The notes beneath the pieces are model-generated. The model saw only the letters and a list, made by a program, of their open reading frames with translations. It had not been told where the DNA came from and ran no database searches. A stretch of 64,000 bases of DNA from NCBI RefSeq assembly GCF_040706535.1, contig NZ_JAPDRJ010000001.1:1116001-1180000 (forward strand), given 5' to 3'. Source of the DNA: Lentisalinibacter orientalis (lineage in GTDB: Bacteria; Pseudomonadota; Gammaproteobacteria; Steroidobacterales; Woeseiaceae). Positions 1-7,531 of the stretch are shown here, one piece after another; position 1 is the first letter of the stretch; each line of letters starts with the position of its first letter. The translations under genes and the position numbers were made by a program.

Positions 1-1
1 A

Positions 2-3000
2 GAGCCAAGCAGGGTCTTTCATGAGGCGGCAGATTTCTTGTGCCTTTGGGACGGATTCCCGGTATCCGATGGCCACGCGCTAGTTGTGCCCAGGCGGCAT
101 GTGGCCAATTGGTTTGAAGCCACTAGGGCCGAACAGATTGCTCTCCTAGATGGCATAGATGCGGCGCGTCGCTCGATTGTTGCGAAACATTCGCCCTCCG
201 GATTCAACATTGGTGTGAATGTGAGCGAGGCAGGTGGGCAGACGGTTCCTCATCTACACGTCCACGTGATTCCCAGATATATGGGGGACGTTCCTGATCC
301 ACGCGGTGGCGTGCGTTACGTAATCCCCTCAAAGGCGAATTACCTCGCTGTGCCCGAAGGTGTCGAGGACTCCGATAGAGACTCCCGCTATCACAGCGTT
401 GGGGAGCGGGTATACGGGTCAAACGAGAGGCCGCTACTTGATGCGCTTGCCCACGATCTAGCGGACGCGTCGCGCATCGATTTGGCGGTGGCTTTCATTA
501 CGGAATCCGGTCTGACGCAGCTCGAGCCGCATCTCCTAGATCTCCTCGATCGGAGGGGCGCCATTCGACTTCTAACCGGCGATTACCTTGACGTCACCGA
601 GCCGAACGCACTCCTGCGGGTTATTGATTGGCTGGAGCAGTATCCGGCCCAAGTACGCGCCAAGATTTTTCGTACCAATGCGGAGCTAGGCTTTCATCCG
701 AAGGCCTACTTGATCGGTAGGGATTATCAGGGCGTCACTGCTTACATTGGGAGTTCGAACCTAACTCGGCATGCGCTGTTGGGCGGTATCGAGTGGAACC
801 AGCGCCTAGTTGGCCAATCACGCGGCACGTTTATCCGGAGCGTCACGCAAGAGTTCGAGCGTCTGTTTCAGCATCCGAATAGCGAGTGGCTGACGGTACG
901 ATGGATCGAAAGCTACGAAGCGCGACGTAAGGTGCAAAAATTGCCCGCGGTTACGGGCGTGCATCCTGATGACGAATCACCGCCGGAAGTCCCAACTCCC
1001 CACGGCATTCAAGCAGAAGCACTCGATGCGCTCCAAGAGACACGGGAAGAAGGAAACGAGGCGGGCCTTGTCGTGATGGCGACAGGGCTGGGAAAAACCT
1101 GGCTCGCAGCATTCGATAGCGAAGAATACGATCGCGTATTGTTTGTCGCTCATCGTGAAGAGATTCTAAGGCAAGCGCTGAACACGTTTCGTCGCATTCG
1201 GCCCAATGCGAAATTGGGCCTCTATATGGGCCAGGAGCGTGAGCGCGATGCGGATGTTCTGTTCGCATCTATTCAAACGCTCTCCAAAGTCAATCACCTT
1301 CGGCGGTTTGGTCCTAGTCATTTCGACTATGTCGTCATAGACGAGTTTCACCATGCGGCCGCCAGCACATATCGGAGGCTCATCGACTACTTCGAGCCCA
1401 GATTTCTTCTCGGGCTAACGGCCACTCCGGAACGCACGGATGGCGGCGATCTCCTCGCCCTCTGCGGGGAGAATTTGGTCTTCCGGTGCGATTTGTCTGA
1501 CGGGATAGGCAGGAAGTTGCTATCACCGTTCCACTATTACGGCGTCCCAGACGAGATCGACTTTTCAAACATTCCTTGGCGAAGCGGACGATTCGATCCG
1601 GAGCTACTTGAACATGCTGTCGCAACAGAGAAGCGTGCCCGGAACGCTTTCGAGCAATGGAAAAAGTGCGCTCAGTCACGAACCTTGGCCTTTTGCGTAT
1701 CAAGAAAGCATGCGGACTTTATGAAAGCGTTCTTTGAGGAGCGTGGAGTAGCTGTTGCGGCGGTGCACTCCGGTCCGTCCTCTGATCCGCGTACTCAGTC
1801 CCTAAAAGCCCTGCAGGATGGCCGTTTGAGGGTCGTTTTTGCAGTCGACATGTTCAACGAGGGCGTGGATGTCCCTTCCGTCGATACGGTAATGATGCTG
1901 CGACCCACGGAGTCAAAGATCATCTGGCTGCAGCAGTTCGGCCGAGGGCTCCGCATGTCCGAGGGTAAGCAGCAGCTAAATGTCATCGACTACATCGGCA
2001 ACCACCGTTCGTTCCTGCAGGTGCCAGCATTGTTGCTACCGGGCGCTGATTCGAGTATCGGGGGAATCCAGCGGGCATTGATGAAATTGAAGGCAGGGGA
2101 ACTGGAGTTGCCGGAAGGCTGTGCGATCGAATACGAACTCGAAGCCCTGGATATTCTTGAGAAGTTGGCAAAACCATCGGGCATCACCAATCAAACGGCT
2201 GCATGGTATCGGAGTTTTCGTGAGCTTCAGGGTGAGCGGCCCACGGCGACTGAAGCCCATCATGAGGGGTACGACCCCAAGACAGTTAGAACAGGTTTTG
2301 GATCGTGGTTCGGATTTGTGAAGGCGGAGGGGGATCTAGGCCAGGACGAGGCAGAGGCCTTCGAGAGGTTCCAGGCATTCTTTGAGGCCCTTGAAACCAC
2401 CCCAATGACTAAAAGCTTCAAGATGGTTCTACTGTTAGCAATGATTGCCGCCGAGAAGTTTCCCGGATCTATTCCCATCGAACATCTTGTCGTAGAGGTT
2501 CAGCAGATTGCCAGGCGGATTCGGACCCTCAAGGAAGAATTTGGTGCCGCTCTAGGGGACGTTCACGAGATGCGTGTATTGTTGGAAAAGAACCCAATGA
2601 AAGCATGGTCTGAGGGGCAGGGCACCGCGGGAAAGTCTTACTTTAGCTACGAGGACGAGGAATTCCGGAGTTTTGCTGCTCCCGAGTCGCTTCAATCAGC
2701 GATACGACACCTTACGCGAGAGATATGTGATTGGCGCTTGGCGCAATACTTGGATCGATCGCAGGGAGAGTCCGGTTTGTCGCCATCTATCGTGTGCCGG
2801 GTGAGTCACTCGGGAGGCAAGCCGATACTTTTCCTACCGAAGCGCGACAGAAACCCGGGTATCCCCACCGGATGGGTCCCGATTATCGTCAACGGAGAAC
2901 CGCACCAAGCCAATTTCCAGAAAGTAGCGGTCAATGTAGTTGTTAGGGAGGGTGAGACGGAGAATGGCTTGCCTTGGGTACTCCGTTCGATGTTTGGCGA

Positions 3001-3544
3001 TGACGCCGGTACACCTGGAAAGGCGGATTCTGCGAAGTTCGTACTTGAGAACGACATCTACCACCTGCGGCCGATAGGCGTTGCAGCTGGTGGGGCAGCA
3101 GAACTCTGGGGCCACTACATGAGAGAAGAGATTCCGCCGCTCTGGGGAAAGGAATTCTCACCGTCAAAATGGAATCAGGGATTCATCTCGGATGGCAATG
3201 ACATCTTTCTGTTGGTGTCACTCGATAAAGGCGGGCTAGCCTCCGAACATCAATACGAAGATAAGTTCCTATCTCCAAGCCTATTTCAATGGGTTAGCCA
3301 GAATCGGACAAAGCGAAGTTCGCCGACAGGCAAGCGGATTGCAGAACACGGTGATAGAGGAATAGACGTCCATCTATTCGTCCGGGATAAGCGTAAGACA
3401 CCAAAGGGGACGGCGGCTCCTTTCGTCTATTGTGGTGAGGTAGCCTTTGTGGACTGGGATGGGGATCAGCCAATAACCGTACGTTGGCAGCTTCCTGAAG
3501 CAGTGCCCGCAGGGCTGAAAGATCGATTTGGCCTGCTAGGCTAG
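2..3544 (+). CDS. HIT-PLD-superfamily 2 helicase-DUF3427 fusion (5' partial)
   Basis: A multidomain nucleic-acid enzyme whose frame is already open at the left edge, so the true start lies outside; the first internal start codon is TTG 38. Counting from that codon, a HIT domain comes first with HLHVH at residues 72-76, then a phospholipase D-like nuclease segment with HPK at 220-222 and GSSNLT near 238-243. A superfamily 2 helicase core follows: Walker A ATGLGKT (348-354), DEFH (435-438), TAT (461-463) and the arginine finger QQFGRGLR (632-639). The last ~400 residues resemble the DUF3427 region that accompanies this helicase family. Helicases with PLD and DUF3427 modules are common in mobile and defence islands. 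The HIT module would act on nucleotides, which is inference. It heads a same-strand trio with the next two genes. Confidence 0.85.
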   Translation, partial: EPSRVFHEAADFLCLWDGFPVSDGHALVVPRRHVANWFEATRAEQIALLDGIDAARRSIVAKHSPSGFNIGVNVSEAGGQTVPHLHVHVIPRYMGDVPDPRGGVRYVIPSKANYLAVPEGVEDSDRDSRYHSVGERVYGSNERPLLDALAHDLADASRIDLAVAFITESGLTQLEPHLLDLLDRRGAIRLLTGDYLDVTEPNALLRVIDWLEQYPAQVRAKIFRTNAELGFHPKAYLIGRDYQGVTAYIGSSNLTRHALLGGIEWNQRLVGQSRGTFIRSVTQEFERLFQHPNSEWLTVRWIESYEARRKVQKLPAVTGVHPDDESPPEVPTPHGIQAEALDALQETREEGNEAGLVVMATGLGKTWLAAFDSEEYDRVLFVAHREEILRQALNTFRRIRPNAKLGLYMGQERERDADVLFASIQTLSKVNHLRRFGPSHFDYVVIDEFHHAAASTYRRLIDYFEPRFLLGLTATPERTDGGDLLALCGENLVFRCDLSDGIGRKLLSPFHYYGVPDEIDFSNIPWRSGRFDPELLEHAVATEKRARNAFEQWKKCAQSRTLAFCVSRKHADFMKAFFEERGVAVAAVHSGPSSDPRTQSLKALQDGRLRVVFAVDMFNEGVDVPSVDTVMMLRPTESKIIWLQQFGRGLRMSEGKQQLNVIDYIGNHRSFLQVPALLLPGADSSIGGIQRALMKLKAGELELPEGCAIEYELEALDILEKLAKPSGITNQTAAWYRSFRELQGERPTATEAHHEGYDPKTVRTGFGSWFGFVKAEGDLGQDEAEAFERFQAFFEALETTPMTKSFKMVLLLAMIAAEKFPGSIPIEHLVVEVQQIARRIRTLKEEFGAALGDVHEMRVLLEKNPMKAWSEGQGTAGKSYFSYEDEEFRSFAAPESLQSAIRHLTREICDWRLAQYLDRSQGESGLSPSIVCRVSHSGGKPILFLPKRDRNPGIPTGWVPIIVNGEPHQANFQKVAVNVVVREGETENGLPWVLRSMFGDDAGTPGKADSAKFVLENDIYHLRPIGVAAGGAAELWGHYMREEIPPLWGKEFSPSKWNQGFISDGNDIFLLVSLDKGGLASEHQYEDKFLSPSLFQWVSQNRTKRSSPTGKRIAEHGDRGIDVHLFVRDKRKTPKGTAAPFVYCGEVAFVDWDGDQPITVRWQLPEAVPAGLKDRFGLLG

Positions 3545-3684
3545 GGTGACGTAGGAGGCAGGGACTTGGAGGCGGTCGTGCTGCGATTGTCTCGAAACGT
3601 AGAAACTGCCGACTGGATCAAGATCATCTCACCGGCAACTGCTATCCTCTCCGGGGAGCTGGCACGCAACGTAAGTCTCTCAGT

Positions 3685-5541
3685 ATGGCAGAACTGATCC
3701 CACCGCTGAACAGCTGCCTGCCCCGCATGCAATCGGGGGAGAAACGGTTTGCCCGCAGACTCGCTAGTCATCTCGAGGATGACTATCTGTGCTGGTATGA
3801 GACCGGTGTCGGGCATCGCCCGCGATACACCGATTTCGTGATCCTGCATGCGCTGCGCGGTCTTCTACTGCTGGAAGTGAAAGACTGGCGCCTGGAGACC
3901 ATCCGCCGAGCAAATCCGGACTCCTTCGAGCTATTGCTCAATACGGGCCTGAAGACGGTAGCCAACCCGCTACAGCAGGCACGCATTTGTGCGTACAGGT
4001 TGAAAGAGCAGCTGGAACGGGATCCCCAGCTTATCGCGACGAGAGGCAAGTACAAAGGAAAACTCATCATGCCGTATGGCTATGGTGTCGTTTTCGCGAA
4101 CATCACTCGGCATCAGTTTGAACGGGCCGGCTTGGGCAATGTGATTCCCGAGGCTCAGGCGATCTGTAAGGATGAGATGCTTGAGTCAACCGACGTTGAG
4201 GAGTTCCAGAAGCGTCTCTGGGACATGTCTGAGTACTGCTTCAATCGGCTACTCACACAGCCGCAGATTGACCGTATTCGCTGGCACCTTTTCCCGGAGA
4301 TTCGAATGCAGCCCGAGCCGCAACTTGATTTCGGTTCGGAAAGGGAGGGCGAGGCCTTCGAGGTCCCGGATATCGTCAAGGTTATGGATCTCGAGCAAGA
4401 GAAGCTTGCGCGCGGTCTGGGCGCGGGCCATCGTGTAATCCACGGCGTCGCCGGGTCCGGAAAGACAATGATCCTCGGTTACCGGTGCCTGCACCTTGCG
4501 AAGCTTATGCACCGTCCGATTCTTGTTCTCTGCTACAACGTCACGCTCGCAGCGCGGCTGCGGGCGCTCATCGAGGAGCATGGTGTCAGCGACAAGGTAA
4601 ACGTCTACAGCTTCCATGCCTGGTGCAATACGATTCTGAGGAGCTACAACTTCTCGCCGCCGTCGGTGACCAATGGAAATTTCGACGCGGCGGTGGACCT
4701 CGTTATCAAGAAAATTGCCGAAGGACATATTCCCAGAGGGCAATACGGCGCCATCCTTATCGACGAGGGACATGACTTCAAGAAGGAGTGGCTCCGTTTG
4801 GTTGTCGACATGGTCGACCCAGACTCGAATTCACTACTCCTGCTGTACGACTCCGCGCAGTCAATTTATAAGCGATCCTCTGGGCTTGGATTTTCTCTCA
4901 AAGAGGTAGGCATCGAGGCCCAGGGACGCACAACCGTTCTGAAGCTCAACTATCGCAACACGGCAGAGATTCTGAAATTCGCTTACGACTTCGTCGATGA
5001 CTATGTGAAGCCTACGGACAGTAGTGATGACAAGGTTCCAATCGTGGAACCAGATACAGCAGGGCGAAATGGCTCTCCGCCGGCGGTCAAGCGCTTCGAG
5101 TCTTTCGGGCAGGAAGCAGAGTACATCGTGGGAGTATTCAGAAAGCTGCACGAGCGGCGAGATATGGCTTGGTCGGATATGTGCGTACTTTATTGCCACA
5201 ACTGGATGGGGCAAGCAGTAGCAAACGCACTGAAAGAAGCCAAGGTCCCTTTTAACTGGTTAAGGGATCGGACCAGTAAACATCAGTTCAAAGCTTCCGA
5301 GAACGCCGTGAAGCTTCTTACGATGCACAGCAGTAAAGGTCTTGAATTTCCTACGGTTGCAGCATGCGGCATTGGCTCGCTCGGCCTCGAGGATGCAAGA
5401 GTCGAGGATGACGCGAAGTTACTGTACGTCGCTATGACGCGGGCGACCCAGAATCTGCTGATCACGAGTTCCAAAGACTCACCTTTCACCGTGAAATTGG
5501 AAGAGATGTTCGAGCGTCATCGTCAAGAGCGAGTCGCCTAG
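3685..5541 (+). CDS. NERD-domain nuclease / UvrD-Rep-type superfamily 1 helicase
   Basis: A 618-residue predicted DNA helicase-nuclease. The N-terminal NERD domain carries the nuclease triad D50, E64 and K66 (LLLEVKDW). Helicase motifs follow: Walker A GVAGSGKT (254-261), DEGHD (360-364), a YRN motif, MHSSKGLEF around 547-555, and the motif VI arginine in LYVAMTRA (R586). This architecture is typical of NERD-UvrD proteins that unwind and cut DNA. It lies 140 bp after the PLD helicase and 105 bp before the PD-(D/E)XK gene, all on the plus strand, suggesting one functional unit. No strong ribosome binding site precedes ATG 3685, so the start is less certain than the product. Confidence 0.88.
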   Translation: MAELIPPLNSCLPRMQSGEKRFARRLASHLEDDYLCWYETGVGHRPRYTDFVILHALRGLLLLEVKDWRLETIRRANPDSFELLLNTGLKTVANPLQQARICAYRLKEQLERDPQLIATRGKYKGKLIMPYGYGVVFANITRHQFERAGLGNVIPEAQAICKDEMLESTDVEEFQKRLWDMSEYCFNRLLTQPQIDRIRWHLFPEIRMQPEPQLDFGSEREGEAFEVPDIVKVMDLEQEKLARGLGAGHRVIHGVAGSGKTMILGYRCLHLAKLMHRPILVLCYNVTLAARLRALIEEHGVSDKVNVYSFHAWCNTILRSYNFSPPSVTNGNFDAAVDLVIKKIAEGHIPRGQYGAILIDEGHDFKKEWLRLVVDMVDPDSNSLLLLYDSAQSIYKRSSGLGFSLKEVGIEAQGRTTVLKLNYRNTAEILKFAYDFVDDYVKPTDSSDDKVPIVEPDTAGRNGSPPAVKRFESFGQEAEYIVGVFRKLHERRDMAWSDMCVLYCHNWMGQAVANALKEAKVPFNWLRDRTSKHQFKASENAVKLLTMHSSKGLEFPTVAACGIGSLGLEDARVEDDAKLLYVAMTRATQNLLITSSKDSPFTVKLEEMFERHRQERVA

Positions 5542-5646
5542 CGGGCCGATGGCGCTAATGCAGCGCAGGGACAGAAATGGCAGAGCCAATCGAGTATTTT
5601 CCTCGTTGTGAACGGGAAGCGGGCGACTAAGTAAGGGAGGACATCC

Positions 5647-7101
5647 GTGGTTGACTCAATTTTCGAAAAAATGAAATCGGGTGAAGCTGCAAGACTGCAC
5701 CCGACTGTGCCGGATTCGAAGAAAGAGGAAAAGGCCACTGCGATACTGTTGGCGACATTCCGAGTCGTTCCCGATTTTGCCAGAGCCATGCTGTCTGGAG
5801 CGGGAATCAAAGTCGGCAAGCGCTCACAAATAGAATGCTACACCGAGGTTGCGCTAGAAATACCAGGGGAAAAGAGGAAGATAAGGCCGGACGGTTTGAT
5901 AGTCATTACGACGGGGAAGAAACGCTGGACGGCGTTCATAGAATCGAAGACTGGCACCTCCGAGCTAAAGCAGGATCAGTGCGAAGAATATTTGCAGCTC
6001 GCTAAGTTGCTCGGTATCGATGCAGTACTGACGATCTCGAACCAATACTCGACCGTCCCCACGCACCATCCAATTCGGGTTTCGAAAGCCAAGACGAAAA
6101 AGGTGGGCTTCTTCCACTTTTCGTGGCTGTCGATAATGTATTCGGCGACGCTTCAGATTGACTCCCACTCAATCGAAGATCCTGAGCAGGCTTTTCTACT
6201 AAAAGAGCTAATAAGATTCTTGAAGCATCCGAGTTCGGGCGTGTCGACGTTTAGTCGCATGCCGAAAGACTGGACGACACTTTGTAGTGCGGTGAAGCAA
6301 GGTGCTGCACTCAAGAAGACCGACCCAATGCTTTCTGAAGTAGTTCTGAGCTGGCACCAACTGGTTCGATTTTTGGCGCTTGAGCTGACTGCTAGCGTGA
6401 GTGAACCAGTACAAGTGAAGCTTGCGCGGAAGTACATCAAGGAGTCGTCGGAGAGAGTGGCCGATGATAAAGACCGGGTTCTCAAGAGTGCGACCCTTAT
6501 TTCTGAACTATCGATTCCGAATGCAGCTAGCCCTATGCTTGTGGCGGCCGATCTTAGGCGACGGACGTTGAATCTCGGTATGAAACTGGAAGCTCCGGGA
6601 GATAAGAAACGAGCGTCGGCGACAATTAACTGGTTACTTCGCCAACTCAAGGGTTTGGAGCGTGATGATCTCTTGATCCGTGCGATCTGGCCGCGGCGAA
6701 CTCCAGATACTACTGCTAGCCTCGCTCAGGCCAGAGAAGACGTGAACTGCCTGATTCACGAAAACACCAAAGACCTGCCGCAGTCCTTCGAGGTCATACG
6801 TGTGATTGACTTGGCTGGAAAATTTGGCGGGGTTAAGACGTTCGTGGAGTCAGCTGCGAATGAAGTTCCTGCGTTCTATAAAGATGTCGGTGAGCATTTG
6901 CGTGCGTGGGTTGCGCCGCCGCCGAAGCTCAAGTCGAAGGAGCAGGCATCGAAGTCGGATAGCGAAGGCAATATCGATGTGAACAAAGAACCCACAGAGG
7001 CTAAGGAAGGTTCGGCGAGAGACATGCCGGAAAAGAGGTCAGAGGATGTGCCAAGGGAGCGGTCGATGATAGAGCTACCGGACTGGTATTCTCGCGGATG
7101 A
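5647..7101 (+). CDS. PD-(D/E)XK nuclease-like protein of the defence-like trio
   Basis: A 484-residue protein of unknown name. Near the N-terminus it has the restriction-nuclease signature P81-D82, then E99-S-K101 in AFIESKTG, followed by a helix rich in Gln, Glu and Leu; this order fits a PD-(D/E)XK fold. The C-terminal half is helical with a charged, Lys/Glu-rich tail and no recognised domain. The GTG start at 5647 is well supported by AAGGGAGG at 5633-5640. It is the third gene of the island. Its stop codon TGA (7099-7101) lies inside sequence that matches the end of a beta-lactamase remnant, so the native C-terminus may have been trimmed by the junction. Exact function is unknown; a nuclease effector is an inference. 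Confidence 0.7.
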   Translation: MVDSIFEKMKSGEAARLHPTVPDSKKEEKATAILLATFRVVPDFARAMLSGAGIKVGKRSQIECYTEVALEIPGEKRKIRPDGLIVITTGKKRWTAFIESKTGTSELKQDQCEEYLQLAKLLGIDAVLTISNQYSTVPTHHPIRVSKAKTKKVGFFHFSWLSIMYSATLQIDSHSIEDPEQAFLLKELIRFLKHPSSGVSTFSRMPKDWTTLCSAVKQGAALKKTDPMLSEVVLSWHQLVRFLALELTASVSEPVQVKLARKYIKESSERVADDKDRVLKSATLISELSIPNAASPMLVAADLRRRTLNLGMKLEAPGDKKRASATINWLLRQLKGLERDDLLIRAIWPRRTPDTTASLAQAREDVNCLIHENTKDLPQSFEVIRVIDLAGKFGGVKTFVESAANEVPAFYKDVGEHLRAWVAPPPKLKSKEQASKSDSEGNIDVNKEPTEAKEGSARDMPEKRSEDVPRERSMIELPDWYSRG

Positions 7102-7465
7102 TTGTCTCTAGGAATTCGCGCCGCTGGTTTCGCATGACCTCATAGATCTCAGCCTCCGTCCAGAATGCGGCGACGGTGATCGTACCGTCAGGCTCCACCT
7201 AACCCCCCCTGCCACCGCAGGAATCCACTCGCTCTATCCCCTTTGATCCGCCCGCGTCCGGTCTTGGCATAGAGCAATACCCCTGGTGCGACACCCCGTC
7301 CCAGCGCACCCCTGAGCGCGGCAACCAACTCGGTAGACACCTCTAGCCGCCCGGTCACAAGTGGCGTCGGAAGCTCCACTTGCTCCGCCGCACTGATCCG
7401 CAGATCCCTGCTGAGCGAGGACGCATCGGCCTCGCCGCCGATGTTGGCAGTGCCGTATTCGACAT
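7096..7465 (-). pseudogene. Class D beta-lactamase remnant (frameshifted, 5' truncated)
   Basis: The minus strand encodes two out-of-frame pieces that align with the intact beta-lactamase at 15963-16805. One piece contains the KTG motif region (YAKTGRGRIKG) and ASGFL; upstream of it IGGEAD and DLRISAAEQVE can be read. The other contains the C-terminal stretch AAFWTEAEIYEVM. They are separated by a frameshift in the C-run near 7200-7208. The N-terminal half with the STFK and SxV motifs is missing, so it cannot make an enzyme. Similarity fades near 7466 on one side and at the end of the preceding gene on the other. It has the same orientation as the intact copy, so the two form a direct repeat around 7.1-16.8 kb. 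Confidence 0.85.
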
Positions 7466-7531
7466 ACTGGTGCCGCCGGTCGGCCGCTTCGGTATGCTCA
7501 CCCGGAAGACGATTCCCAGGCCCTCCAACCT

